NCBI RefSeq assembly: GCF_003073045.1
Contig: NC_037592.1
Span: forward strand, 1,089,371 to 1,153,370
Origin: Pomacea canaliculata
Lineage: Eukaryota > Mollusca > Gastropoda > Architaenioglossa > Ampullariidae
Reading direction: 5' to 3'
Length of the DNA stretch: 64,000 bases
The position numbers and the translations under genes were made by a program. The notes beneath the pieces are model-generated. The model was not told where the DNA came from, made no database searches, and worked only from the letters and a program-made list of their open reading frames with translations. Below, one piece after another: positions 1-10,742 of this stretch (position 1 is the first letter of the stretch; the number at the start of each line of letters is the position of its first letter).

Positions 1-20
1 AAACTGTAGCTCAGCGCCTG

Positions 21-26
21 TTTATT
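21..26 (-). terminator. polyadenylation signal (AATAAA) of the F-box gene
   Basis: TTTATT on the plus strand reads AATAAA on the minus strand, about 130 bases after the stop codon at 156. This is a reasonable 3' UTR length. The cleavage site would fall at or beyond the window edge. Confidence 0.5.
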
Positions 27-155
27 GTTGTTGCTATGTGGGGAAATATTCTGTTGAAAATAAACAAAATTTTTAAGAGTTTGTCTTTGATTATTAGACT
101 TTGAAAGCAGCATGGGGGCCAGGTCTGGCTTTTGACTGACAGATGTCTGCAATCT

Positions 156-409
156 TCACAACAAGAAATCCTGCAACTGGCGAAAAAAATCCTGAAACAG
201 CAGACTCTGCCTATAACCAGATAGTTTATTAAAAGTGTTTTCATCTTTCACAGGTTTCCAGGAATATCCAAGTGCCTCAGAAATTATGCTTTTCAGTTCC
301 TCTATTTCCTCAACTGTGTTGACTGCATGTCTGTCAAACAAAATTTTATGTTCATAGACAAGCAGCGTCTTGAGAGCTGGGGCATGCCGAGCCAGGCTGA
401 TAAGTGCAT
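156..409 (-). CDS. FBXO33: F-box protein, FBXO33-like, exon 4 (C-terminal exon)
   Basis: Last coding exon of the minus-strand F-box gene, ending in TGA. It encodes 84 codons including the stop. The residues ALISLARHAPALKTLLVYEH followed by a helix and the motif ALGYSWKPVKD resemble, from memory, the C-terminus of vertebrate FBXO33 (LIAIARL... and GLGQPWHAVMD). FBXO33 is a substrate receptor of SCF (Skp1-Cullin1) ubiquitin ligases, and this part is the end of its leucine-rich-like substrate-binding region. The proposed acceptor is CCCAAAAG/ATGCAC. It gives an exon starting with two bases, which fits an exon 3 that ends with one. The frame stays open upstream to 515, but that stretch is a tandem repeat and not protein-like. 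FBXO39-type is the alternative assignment. Confidence 0.7.
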
Positions 410-417
410 CTTTTGGG

Positions 418-615
418 ATGAAGAGGTTAAGCAGCACAGTGTGCACACACGTCAGTCTCGACGCCATGGTCTGTGAACATAGATACATGATGAGGTTTAG
501 CAGCACAGTTTGCACACACTTTAGTCACCATGTACTGTAAAACAGATAAATGATGAGGTTAAGCAGCACATTCTGCACACTTCAGTCTAGACGCCGTGTA
601 CTGTAAACAGACAGT
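418..615 (-). repeat. three-unit tandem repeat (~65 bp) at the exon 4 acceptor
   Basis: Three degenerate units begin near 418, 488 and 551. Each carries the core GAGGTTAAGCAGCACA and a following TGCACAC...CAGTCTAGACGCCATG segment. Read on the gene strand, the core is CTGCTTAACCTC, the pyrimidine tract just before the exon 4 acceptor, so the tract has been copied twice into intron 3. Confidence 0.75.
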
Positions 616-973
616 TTGGTTAGAGGAAGACTAGTTCAAAAAGTTTTAATGAATTAGCATTTCTTTTTCAAGGGGTTTAAGGATTTGTACTACAGATGCC
701 CTGTTCTATCATGCAACTAGTTTTTTTTCTGAAAATGGAAAATTGTTATTTAAAAGCCAGATGCAAAACTGCTTTCAAATGACTGAGCTCAGTACCAGAT
801 GTCAACCACCAAAATCTGGATAAAAACCTTTATTCCATTTACATTACAAGCTGTGACCAAACCCCAGTTCTCCAGCTCCCTCATGCAGGCGAAGTGCTCG
901 GTCAGAGACTTCAGCTGTGAAGTAGACCACCTAGGCCATGTTGTCTGCATGTTTCACAAGTTTTTGAGTAGTG

Positions 974-1615
974 TTAATAATAAACTGGTAGGTTTGCTGG
1001 TTTACTGTATCTAGCCTGGTTGTTTTGGAGGATGTTGGTGTTGGTCTTCAGCTGGAAGTTGTACACATTCTTGCAGTACTCAATCCATTGGTTGAGAACT
1101 GCATTGGTTTCTGTGAGGTTGCCATTGCTGTATTTGATGCCTGAGGTCTCGTGCTGATCTGTCTTAGTGAGGGTCTTCACAAGTTGGTAGGCCTTCTTAC
1201 TGTCACCTTGTGCCATTCCATCCTCTATGGCCTGGCATTGGCTCTCAATTCAGTTCTCCCTAGCTGCCTTCATTCCTTTCTTGAAGGCACAGTTCGCCTC
1301 TTTGTATTTGGAAGCTGCTTCGGGTTTGCTTTTCTTTTTCCTCTTCACAGTCATTCTTTGGTCACAGAGATCTAGGATGTCGTTCAGGATCCATGGCTGT
1401 TTCTTATTTCTATGTCACCTTAGAACCTCCTGGGTTGTTGATATTAACACCTCTTTGATGTTTCCAGAGAGGGTGTCTTCATCACAGTCCACCAGGTTCA
1501 GCATGTGGTCTTGAAGACTTCTGCAACGTTTGGGTCTTGAAGCTTCTCTAAATCAAAGTGAATATTTGAAGGGAGTGTTTGCGAGTCGCTTTGCTTTTAG
1601 CTTCAGCTTCAGGTC
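974..1615 (-). mobile_element. RTE-like LINE fragment in intron 3
   Basis: The minus strand encodes a piece whose residues MAQGDSKKAYQLVKTLTKT and WIEYCKNVYNFQLKTNTNIL correspond to MASGDSKKAYETQKALTKT and WTEYCQDLYNYKIEPDTSIL of the plus-strand LINE at 9.6-11.3 kb. Further upstream in minus-strand terms (1556-1615) it matches the end of the endonuclease region, LKLKLK. It covers only the linker between endonuclease and reverse transcriptase and is frame-broken. The same family therefore lies in opposite orientation on either side of the F-box gene body. Confidence 0.8.
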
Positions 1616-1688
1616 TGTTAGGTAACACTGTACAATAGGTCCCAACTTGTTAAGTATCTAGCATTATGTGATTTAAAAAAACAACAAC

Positions 1689-1983
1689 ATTTTCTCATTG
1701 ACATTTCTTTAAGGACAATTATGTCAAGTTTTCTTATGCCAAATACAAGTAATATAATGCACATTGCCTGGATGTTAGTAGGCAGGTCCTCCAAATCCGA
1801 GAAAGGCACATCGCTGTAGGCGGCTAGCATGAAGGCAATGTGTTCTAGTGTGGCTCCATACATATCGGCTACAGACAGCAAGAGTGTCCTAGAAATGTTG
1901 TAAAGAATATGGTCAAATACCAAGCTGCATGCGTAGGGATTTGGGCACAAGTCCACTGGCCTGGTCTTGAACACATAGTGCAC
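1689..1983 (-). CDS. FBXO33: F-box protein, FBXO33-like, exon 3
   Basis: Exon on the minus strand opening at a very good acceptor (TTACTGTCTGTTTCAG/GTGCAC). It encodes VHYVFKTRPVDLCPN... through LEHIAFMLAAYSDVPFSDLED and an LLVFGIRKLDIIVL segment. The order of these pieces matches the middle-to-late part of FBXO33 (LTHFILMNDV...FPDLSDN...LSLLAI), recalled from memory. It belongs to the degenerate leucine-rich repeat region expected to hold substrates. I place the end at AAAT/GTTGTT because that gives a 295-base exon whose phase joins exon 4 correctly. The donor is weak, so the boundary is uncertain by several bases. No stop or frame break occurs inside. Confidence 0.65.
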
Positions 1984-2232
1984 CTGAAACAGACAGTAAC
2001 TACTTTAAGACAGTGTGGATGTTCAAGTTCTGTTGTCAAACAATACCAAGCTCTAAAAATAAAAATGTCGAGCTCAGCACAGAACTTAAATATCACAAGA
2101 AGCTATTTCCCTAAATCTGTGTAAATACTCTTGTTCTGTTATCATAGGTACAAGCACACAACTTGTCATGCATGGAAAGAGGTAATAATTACTGTAGATT
2201 TACCTCCAACTTAAAAGTATTTCTTATCTTAC

Positions 2233-2360
2233 ACTGGATGTAAATAGTCAATGATATAAGCATATGCATGGAGTTTTGTATGTCCTATTTTTGGATCTCC
2301 TACTGGCTGTAGTTTAAATGGTCAATGATGTAAGCAAATCTACAGAGTTTTGTGATCTCT
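2233..2360. repeat. imperfect tandem duplication in intron 2
   Basis: A segment containing GTCAATGATATAAGCA and GGAGTTTTGT (2233-2284) recurs at 2302-2355 with substitutions. It lies wholly within intron 2 of the F-box gene. Confidence 0.5.
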
Positions 2361-2622
2361 TTCATTACATGTTTATGGTTGCAAGATTGCATGTCAAAAA
2401 TATAACAGGTTATCAGGAAATGGTATTTTGTACTGAGCTGTATCAGCACGTGTGCATCTTGGTAGTCCATTGCATGAGCCTAGTCAACCTTCACTATACA
2501 ACACTTCATCATTTACTGGATTATTCACATCTCTGTAAACTGCGCAACTGATAAAGAAACCATGATCTTTCTGATTTTGTGGGATGACTTTGTTCTAAGT
2601 TCTTTTAAAATCTGACAAAGAC

Positions 2623-2937
2623 GTTAGGAAGATTTGTAAAAACTAGAATTTGATTAAGACCAGTGTGGAAACCTGCCTTTAGTTTCCTCCCAGGTATGAG
2701 TTGCAGGGCATGCCAGTGAATGGCTGATCCCTCAACATAATTCAGATGAAGGGTATGCTCATCATTGATCAGGTACAGCTCCTGCAGGCTGAATTCTACA
2801 AGTTGTTGCAAAATCAGGGTGTTCAGATATTGGATGGGGCATTTGAGCACACGTAGCGACGTGCAGTAGACCAGACAGTTCATAGGACGCACTGAAGATG
2901 TCAACTTCACTCCATGAGAAAAATCCAGGCAGGCAAC
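2623..2937 (-). CDS. FBXO33: F-box protein, FBXO33-like, exon 2
   Basis: This exon starts after GAATGACAG/GTTGCC in phase 0, as required by the end of exon 1. It encodes VACLDFSHGVKLTSS..., a leucine-rich stretch (SLRVLKCPIQYLNTLILQQL, FSLQELYLIN) and GSAIHWHALQLIPGRKLKAGF. The HW.AL feature is also found at the corresponding place in FBXO33 as I recall it. The 3' end is not settled: the frame stays open to 2605, and three GT dinucleotides in the right phase exist after positions 2644, 2623 and 2617, none with a good consensus. I show the middle one. The intron to exon 1 is about 5.9 kb and full of retroelements. Confidence 0.6.
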
Positions 2938-3445
2938 CTGTCATTCAGGAGGGAAAACACAGTATATAACCTGCCAACGAAGTAACAAAATCTCATGTAT
3001 AGCAAGGAACGATGAAAATGTATCCTCAAAAACTGAAACCCATTATTGAAGTAGACAAAAGTATGTAAACCACTTCTTGTTATATTCTTGCTCCCTGGAC
3101 TCGGGAACCATTCTAGCAAGTTTAAGGCACATTTCTATGGAATAGCCTTTAGTTTTTTCACAACTCCAACTAACAGAATCCAGTCAAAGCAGGACTTCTC
3201 CAAAACCTATATCAAAACCTTTGATCACTTGCAGAGACCTTCCACCCAATGTAAACACCATTACTAACCATGGAAAAAATTACCATGCACCAAGTGCTGC
3301 TTATCTGTTAGTCAAAAATTGATGTAAAATCAACATCAACCCCATCTTTGTATTTAAACCAATTTGTCCTCTTTAAAGTTTAATTTTCCCTTATTTTAGT
3401 GCCTTTGTTTTGTAGCAAAGTAGTGTTTCCTGTCTTTAGATTGAA

Positions 3446-6400
3446 GGCTAGATGTAAAAAGGAAGGGGGCGCTACTCTGTGGCTTGACCCCGGCTCACAA
3501 TCATTCTCTACGTTTTTTGACGTGTTTGAATTCTACGGGAATTTCGCTTCCTCCAGCTTGTGCATGAATGGTTATAAGTGTTACTTCAATACGTCTGACT
3601 GTGAGGAGCACCGTATTGCTGCGTGTGAGTGTCCCTGTACGGGAGAAATTTCTTTTACCAAACCGCGTCCATTTTGTGACCGTTGGTTAGATCTATAGAT
3701 AGTCAGAAACGGACTGAAACGGACTACATGTGCGGCCAATCGGGACTATCTGGCTGTTTACAACACTCCCTTCAGTGACTGAGTATCGTCCCTACCAAGC
3801 AGATCTATTACAATCCCAATACCTAGTTGAATCGGCGATAGATCTGCCATGATCGTGCTATGAGCAGTGTACTCTGTACGTGTGTGCCTGTACGGCAGAC
3901 TTTCACACTTCGATGTGTTAGAGTGGCGCTGTCTTCATGCTGATATACAGTCGAAACTTTCTGCTCTCGCTGCGGCAGAAGGCCACACAGGCCCCTGATG
4001 TGAATTTCAGTGACATTCCGACACAGGGCGGGCAAAGAAAAAAGAAACTGAGAGGATCTAGAGGAGGAGTCAGACACAGACTGAAGAGGAGAGGGTGCCG
4101 ACATCCACTGCCAGCCATCACCCTGTCGAATGTGCGCTCTTTCCACAACAAACAGGATGAGCTCTCTGCGCTCATTAAATTCGATGGAGACTACCGACGT
4201 TGTGATCTCTTCTGTTTCACTGAAACATGGCTAACAGAGGAGGAGACATTCGGACTTGAAGGATACACAACGATTCGATTTGACAGAATGCACAAGCGAC
4301 AAACAAGCATGTAGGGGGAGGCTTGTGTATGCTTGCAAATGAGAAAATGGGCCACGAACTACACAGTACGAGAACAGACTAGTACCCCCCATTATGAGAT
4401 ACTGACAGTGTCCTTCAGGCCGCATTATTTACCTCGTGAATTCGGCCAAATCACTGTGGTCCTCGTCTATGTGCCCGGCCAGACTTCAACCTTGCAGCTG
4501 AGCACATTGCAGACACATATAATCGAGCGACAACAAGATCAGTTGATCAGCCTGTGTTTTTGCTCGGTGACTTCAACCGCTGTGATGTCTGTAAGCTGCT
4601 CCCCTGTCTCCATCAATACGTCACGTGTCCCACCCGCCTCGACAGAACGCTAGACAGGTGTTTCGGTAATGTGCCGGCTGCTTATGTTTCCAAGTGCCGG
4701 CCGCCGCTGGGCAGATCGGACCACAACATTGTTCATCTGCTACCCACATACAGACAGCTCCTTAAACGTGAAAAGCCGACAACACTATGTATTAGGACCT
4801 GGACAAATGAAGCAACTGAGCTGCTCAGAGACTGCCTAGAGGCCACTGACTGGGATCTGTTCTTCACTACCTGTGGAGACGACCTGGACTGTCTGGCAGA
4901 CACAATCACCTCTTACATCACCTTCTGTGAAGAGTCTGTCATCCCTACCAAGCAGATCTGCAGCTATCCAAATAACAAACCATGGCTAGGTAAAGGACTG
5001 AAGCACTGTCTCAATGAAAAGAAGATAGCTTTTATGCAAGGAGACAAACAGAAAGTGAAAGAAAGGAGAAGGAGTTCAGGGCAAAGGCAAGAACGGCTAG
5101 AGTGGAATACAGAAAGAAGGTAGAAAAGCAATTAATTGAGGGCAACGCAAGAGATGCTTGGAAGGGCCTGGACACCATGATGGGTAGAGAACGCAAGACA
5201 CAGAGAGTAAAGTGTGATGACCCAGTGTCATTTGTTAATGAGTCAACACTTTCTACGCGCGGTTTGATGTGAGAGACTCAGCAGTGAAGCAGAAAAATAT
5301 CTGTTCTTCACTGTCGGCAGCCACTGTCACCATCTGTGAGGGAGATGTTGTCAGAATTCTCTCTCATGTGAACCCACGTAAAGCTCCTGGACCTGACCAC
5401 GTGAGAGGCAAAGTACTCAAAGAGTGTGCTAGTCAGCTGAGTGGTGTTTTTACCAGACTTTTTCAGCTCTCCCCTTGACTCTCATAGTGTCCCCGCGTGT
5501 GGAGAACATCCACAATAATACCAGTGCCAAAGAAGCCTCATGCTACCAACTTGAAAGACTTTCGACCTGTGGCTCTCACGTCTGTTGTGGCCAAGTGTTT
5601 GGAGAGAGTTGTGGAAGATTGTTAATCCCCACCATGGCTGATCGCCTGGATCCTTTGCAGTTTGCCTACAAAGCCACGCAGAGGGGTGTCTGATGCAACT
5701 CTCACGCTTTTAAATACTATCCTACAACACTTGACACTTCTGGCACCTATGTTCGGGTCCTGTTCATGGACTTTTCCAGCGCCTTCAACACGGTCCAGCC
5801 ACACCTTCTTGTACAGCGCCTACTAGACCTGGATGTCAACACTGGCCTAGTTCTATGGATCAGATCATTCCTGAAGGACCGACCACAGAGGGTGGTTTCA
5901 GAGTTCCACCGACAGGTACTATAGGGTCCAGCAGCTCGTCTGACGGAGTTTATTTGTCAGTGGATGGAATGATTCTGTCAGATGAGCAGATCCTCAACAC
6001 GGGTACCCTCAGGATGTGTGCTTTCCCCCATCCTGTTCTCTGTATATACAAATGGGATTACTATTAACAGTGCTATTCTCAAACTTGTTAAATATGCAGA
6101 TGACATGGCCCTTGTGGGCTGCCTGAAAGACGAGCAGTCCCTGTCACAGTACCTGGCCTGTGTGGGGGAGCTGGAGGAGTGGTTTGACCGCAGCTTTCTG
6201 GATCTGAACGTTGACAAAACGGAGGAGATGGCCTTTGGAAGAGCCTACGAAGGAAGAGATGGCACAACCCCTCTCTCTCCACCACTCCAAATCAAGGGAC
6301 AGCAGGTTCAGAGGGCTGCTGTGTTTAGGTACCTTGGTACAGTGATCGACGGGAGGCTCTCATTTAGTGATCACGTGAACCAAGTGTACAAAAAGGCCCA

Positions 6401-6803
6401 GCAACGGCTGTACCTTCTGAGGAGACTTCGCAGCTTCGACGTCAGCTCTGGGTGATTGAGACTGTGTACAGGTCTCTTGTTGAGAGCATCCTCTCATTCA
6501 ACATTGCTGCCTGGTATGGTCACCTACTAGTCAAAGACAAGGCAAGGCTGGCCAGAATCATCCACCAGGCAAATAAAATTATTGGTCAAGCACAGCTGCC
6601 ACTTTCTGACTTGTACCTTCATGCAGTCAGAAGGATGGCACATAACATCATTTCGGACCTGAAACACCCTCTCCACACCAGCTTCCAGCTGTTGCCCTCA
6701 GGCAGGCGCTATAAGGTACCACGCATAAGGAAAGCTGCCTACCAGAGGTCCTTCGTGCCAGCAGCCATCACCATCCTAAATAAAGGCACAAGGACTCAGG
6801 AGG
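3446..6803 (+). mobile_element. CR1/L2-like non-LTR retrotransposon, degenerate
   Basis: The element carries an apurinic-type endonuclease followed by a reverse transcriptase in the order of a single-ORF jockey-group LINE. At least four frame changes break it. The stretch 3446-3930 may be its 5' untranslated region. Within that stretch CCCTACCAAGCAGATCT (3792-3808) repeats a piece of the coding region near 4943. The 3' part ends with a conserved tail found in many such elements (LPSGRRYKVPR...RSFVPAAI). The exact clade (CR1, L2, Rex1) cannot be decided by eye. The insertion lies in intron 1 of the F-box gene, antisense to it. Confidence 0.85.
3937..4790 (+). pseudogene. LINE endonuclease domain
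   Basis: The endonuclease motifs appear in family order across three frames: LSNVRSFHNK (catalytic Asn), CFTETWLT (catalytic Glu), LLGDFNRCDV (Asp/Asn) and GRSDHNIV (Ser-Asp-His). This enzyme nicks the target DNA for target-primed reverse transcription. The frame ends at TAG near 4312 and resumes in other frames at 4333 and 4554, so no functional product is expected. Confidence 0.85.
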
Positions 6804-6820
6804 AATCAAACAGAGACTGA
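5300..6820 (+). pseudogene. LINE reverse transcriptase domain
   Basis: The region includes NPRKAPGPDHV (first RT block), PTMADRLDPLQFAYK, MDFSSAFNTVQPHLL (block A with its Asp), TPQGCVLSPILFSVYTN, and the catalytic KYADDMAL box at about 6090-6110. FRYLGTVIDGRLSF and a thumb/C-terminal section follow. The last section, 6452-6820, lies in another frame from the palm. The catalytic motif itself is intact, but the frame is broken at several places before it. Confidence 0.85.
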
Positions 6821-6870
6821 AGAAGAGTGAGTGCTGACATCTGTTGTCAGCCATCACCTCGTGTGTCATT
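6804..6870 (+). repeat. second copy of the LINE 5' coding edge
   Basis: GAGGAATCAAACAGAGACTG... through CAGCCATCACC aligns almost base for base with 4066-4125 of the same element, including AGACTGAAGA and CAGCCATCACC. The LINE 3' end is thus followed directly by a short piece of its own endonuclease start, in another frame. Confidence 0.7.
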
Positions 6871-7045
6871 CTTGTCAATGACATTTTTCTGGACGCAGCC
6901 GCGGTAAAGTTGAAGAAAAATGAACAATTAGCAAAATAAACAACTGATCAATGCTTACGTGTCATCTACGGTGTCACCGATCACCGCAACTAAAAAATAT
7001 ATCCATGTATTCATATTGCCATGGCATAGCGTCGCACGAACTGTT

Positions 7046-8176
7046 TCATCCTACACTTTGTGCGAGTTTGCTGCCTGTCTCGCGGTAAGTCGCTGCGATC
7101 TGCACGGTTCGGACACGATAGGGACTGTCATTTCTGGTACTGTCATCTGACACCACAGACACTGTTACTTCTGGCACCACAGGCATTGTCACAAGAGTTC
7201 TGTGGTGATGGTTTGGAAGAGTAGCATACCACCCTGGCGTTTCCTCTTCACTGTCGTCATCCTGAAGGTATGGCGCCTCCCGCAGTTGAATGTCCTTTAT
7301 CTTGGAGTATACCAAATGATCGTCTAGGTACACAAGAAGGACTGAAATTAAAAAGTTCGGCATGGTGGTCTGCATTAACCTCTGGAAAGTGGCTGGTGTG
7401 GACGTCAGACCCATTGGCATCCTGAACGGGCGTGTTGCCAGCGGCCCTAGCCAGTCCTTTTGTTGACAATGTCTTCTCAAGATGAGCTTCATGCACGGCT
7501 GCCTGTACTGCCTGCGCCACATCTGCGGTAGAGTCCATTATCCGATCAAGAACGTTCTTCCCTAGTAGAAGCGACACGCGCCTCCTGCGCTCACTTGTGA
7601 CCACATCGACCAGGTCCTTGACCACCAGGATAGGAACGTCCTCAGACGCTGGCCGTAAACATGTCCACCACCGCCACTCCTGAGTTTGTTTTAGCTGTAA
7701 GTCCTGTATGTGCCCTCGTGCCCACTCGTCAGTGACCGTCGTTACCTCACTGCCGGTGTCGAGCAACGCCATCACTCTAATGCCATAAATGACAACCTCC
7801 GCCGTCGGACACTTTCCAGTCAGGCCAGCTACACTTTATTTCCCTGTCATCCTGTTACGGAAAACGGGGGCAGTCACTTTCCCTGACCGGTCGGGCTGCA
7901 GTCCTCCGAGATGGTGTCAATCGCCGCCACTTCGACGCTCTGCGCCGCCTTCTACCTCGCCTGCTTAAATTCTGGAGCTTCGCGGCGTATTCGTCAACAC
8001 CTCATCACGTTGCTGTGGCACTGAATTTTTTTTTCTTTCCGTTTGCCGTACGCCTCCACTAGGACACCCAAGATCTTTCTCGGCGTCTCTCTTGCGTCAT
8101 GCGGAAGCATCATAACTCGACGTCTGGCAGGTCCTCCAGCGAGCTCAAGATGTAACCACGAGCCGCATTCTGACAC
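7046..8176 (-). pseudogene. Ty3/gypsy retrotransposon fragment (gag-protease-RT)
   Basis: Read on the minus strand, the order is a gag-like piece (LPHDARETPRKILGVLVEAYG, 8176-7994), an aspartic protease with the catalytic triad ALLDTGSEVTTV (about 7775-7740), then directly an RT piece (FRMPMGLTSTPATFQRLMQ and YLDDHLVYSK, about 7440-7300). The sequence between protease and RT, including the first RT blocks, is missing. RNase H and integrase are not seen. Several frames are used. No LTRs were recognised. It is a decayed, internally deleted element in intron 1 of the F-box gene, in the same orientation as the gene. Confidence 0.8.
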
Positions 8177-8424
8177 ATCGGTTTAGGGCGAGAGCTAACT
8201 CGACCTCTGTTTCAATCTCGTCGACACTCGTTGGTCCACCGGCAAACTACTGAAAGCGGACTAACTAGTATGCTCGTAGAGCCTCTGCCCACCCAACGGA
8301 TAGCATCATGGTCCTCTCTATGTACTAATCTTCTGTCGTGGGCTTCTGCCCGTGATGAACAAATGTTTCTTTTTGTTAAGCAGTGCTTTTAGGCCCTTGG
8401 TCACCCAAAGTTTGTTGTTAGGAT

Positions 8425-8596
8425 AAACATACACTGCCTTGATGGACTGGTGCAATCAACACTATTTTACTCCTCACTTTTACTTCTAACTGTGTGTTAA
8501 ATGTCTGTATGGGTATGTGAGCAAAGACAAATTTCTGTCCTCCTGGGCAGACAATAAAGTCTGTTTTGATTTTTTGATTTTTTTGATTTTGAAAAA
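8425..8596 (+). mobile_element. LINE 3' end with (GATTTT)n tail
   Basis: The segment ends with CTGGGCAGACAATAAAGTCTG followed by repeated TTTTGATTT units. That is the usual 3' terminus of CR1/L2-like LINEs, with a short tandem tail instead of poly(A). No coding sequence precedes it, so it is a 5'-truncated copy. Confidence 0.6.
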
Positions 8597-8875
8597 GCAT
8601 AACTTTTGCTTATTTTGTTACCCTTATAAACAAACTTTTGTTATAGTATTGTTGATGCGTGCCCAAATTATACTATAGGGACAGACTTGTTATTTTGCTG
8701 TGAGACAGCATTTAGTTGGTAACAAATCCCTACCACTCATTAAACTTGTTATAACACAATAGGAAACATCAAACTATCTCAGCCTCAGCTACAGTTGAAG
8801 AAAAGTGGTGAAAATAACTAAAACATTTTGTACATCTGTAGAACATACTTTGACTAGAGTTGTACCTCTGCTCAC

Positions 8876-9469
8876 CTTATGCAGCACATTGTGATCGTGA
8901 TAGAAGTGAAGGAGCTTGGAGGCACCAGTCCGAGTTTCCTCTGAGAAGTAGAGCAAACGGTAGAGACTGACCTGCAGGGAGGGGCTGAAGCTGAGCATCC
9001 TCTGCAGAGGTTGGATGTAGGGCACAGCAGACCGGATAATGAAGGAGGAGGAGAGGTCGGGTGGGTGGTAGATGACCAGTGACTTTAGACGAAAACAGTG
9101 TGTCTCTAGAGCCCCTAGCAGAGCAAAGTCACTTTCCTCAGGATTGTCAATTAATTCCCAGTCTCTCAGCCATATAACAGCATGGGTGAAGAACTGTCCA
9201 TACCGTGCAATACATGTGATTTCTTCAAATAAGTAGTTGGTGGACTTGAGAGCATCAAAGGATTGTGCATAGCGGCGGTCGTTTTCAAAATGTCTCCAGC
9301 CGAAAGAAGAGTCAAGAATTCTGCTCCATGCTGGGAAGGCTTCCACTGCCATTATCTTTTCCTTCCAGTACAAATACTGGAAGATACTACCTACCACGAC
9401 ATCGGACAAGGAGGTAATGGCGGTTCCTCTAGGGGTGGCATCCACATCATCCAAATCTATGCGCGACAT
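8876..9469 (-). CDS. FBXO33: F-box protein, FBXO33-like, exon 1 (start, F-box)
   Basis: First coding exon, 198 codons, from ATG at 9469 to a good donor (ATAAG/GTGAGC), ending in phase 0. Residues about 18-60 form an F-box: SLSDVVVGSIFQYLYWKEKI..., then a conserved W and WRHF. This is the helix bundle that docks on Skp1 in SCF ubiquitin ligases. The rest (LIDNPEESDFALLGALETHC, LKSLVIYHPPDLSSSF, LQRMLSFSPSLQVSLYRLLYF) is leucine-rich and starts the substrate domain. With the other exons the protein is about 480-490 residues, near the family's usual size, and the four-exon layout fits my recollection of FBXO33. The ATG is the first in the frame and lies just downstream of a CRE cluster. Confidence 0.75.
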
Positions 9470-9523
9470 TGCTGTAGCAACTTGCGAGTTAGAGGGCCGT
9501 TCTTTGTTGTTTGTGCAAATGAC

Positions 9524-9587
9524 AAGGTGACGTCACAATAAGGTGACGTCAAAATAAGGTGACGTCAAAATAAGGTGACGACAAAAA
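9524..9587 (-). promoter_or_regulatory. CRE cluster upstream of the F-box gene
   Basis: The palindrome TGACGTCA occurs at 9528, 9544 and 9560, and a one-base variant TGACGACA at 9576. All share a 16-bp spacing and the flanks AAGG/AAAATA. They lie 59-115 bases before the start codon of the minus-strand F-box gene, in the expected core promoter or 5' UTR. CREs bind CREB/ATF family factors. An insulated function is not shown; a LINE begins right behind them. Confidence 0.7.
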
Positions 9588-9608
9588 GGAGCCCAGCCTG
9601 CAAGAGCG

Positions 9609-10742
9609 GTGGCCATTGGTCGAAGAAGCAACATGCCGGATCGGTCGAGGCCCGGATCACCAACGACCGCGCACCCCTCTGGTGGTCTCCAGGGAGGGGG
9701 CGACAAGTGTGCTACTGGAACCAAGTCTACACCCAAGTCTACAGTCAAGCTGCCTACACAAGGAACTACTATCGGAACATGGAATGTTCGTACACTCTAT
9801 CAATGCGGGAAAGTGAAAGAACTCACACACGAGTTACAGCGCTGGGACATAGTGGGACTTGCGGAAGTCCGATGGACTGGTTTCGGGGAGTCAACTACAG
9901 ATGAAGGCCACAAGCTCTGGTTCAGCGGAGACGAAACCAAGCATGAACGTGGTGTCGCTTTCATTGTCAGGAAGGAGGTGGCTGGAACTGTCATCAGCTG
10001 CACCCCAGTCTCTAGCAGACTTATCTCCATCCGAATCTCTGCTCGACCGCACAACCTCACCATCATACAAGTGTACGCCCCAACATCAGAACACGAAGAT
10101 GAAGAGGTTGAGGAATTCTACGAGGAGCTGGACATCATCATCAAGAAAACTCCGAAGAAAGACATCTTGCTTGTCCTTGGCGACTGGAATGCTACGATCG
10201 GCCCTGACGCTTACCAACAATGGGCAGGAACAGTCGGCAAGTTTGGCCTAGGCAACACCAACGCAAGAGGCCTACGGCTACTAGAATTCGCTCAGAGTCA
10301 CCGTCTCACCATTGCCAATACCCTCCACCCGCACAAGAAGTCAAGAACTGTTACGTGGCATTCGCCGGGAGGTCTGGTCCATAACCAGATTGACTTCATC
10401 TTGCTGCCTCAGCGTTTCAAATCAAGCATCAACAAAGCACAAACGAGGTCCTTTCCTGGCGCTGACATAGGCAGCGACCACAACCTCGTCCTCACTAGCC
10501 TCAAGTTGAAACTGAAGTTGAGACGTGACAACAAGAGCCCTCGCATCCGATTCAACCTTGAGAAGCTCAAAGATCCGGACACAGAGAGGATCTTCCAGGC
10601 CCAGGTGGGGGCAAATTTTGCAGCCCTGGGCTACTTTAGACTGCGACATAGACGCCCTTGCTGGAAGTATCAAAGAGGTGCTACTCTCTACTGCAGACGA
10701 AGTGCTGGGGAAGCAGAGGAAGCGCAAAACAACCCTGGGTGA
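9609..10742 (+). pseudogene. LINE endonuclease open frame
   Basis: Of the 377 codons, about 340 form a complete endonuclease-like domain with all catalytic motifs: Asn of NVRT, Glu of AEVRW, Asp/Asn of GDWNA, and Ser-Asp-His. The last 40 codons run out of frame. The first 40 residues are proline/threonine-rich with no recognised domain. It is remarkably intact for a truncated element, but it lacks an RT partner. Confidence 0.8.

Larger units (their letters stand above)
2938..8875 (-). other. intron 1 of the F-box gene, retroelement-filled
   Basis: Between two phase-0 exons of the F-box gene lie a degenerate CR1/L2-type LINE, a Ty3/gypsy fragment and a LINE 3' tail. The remaining sequence (2945-3440 and 8600-8870) is AT-rich, and I see no coding signal there. 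No further F-box exon was found. Confidence 0.6.
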
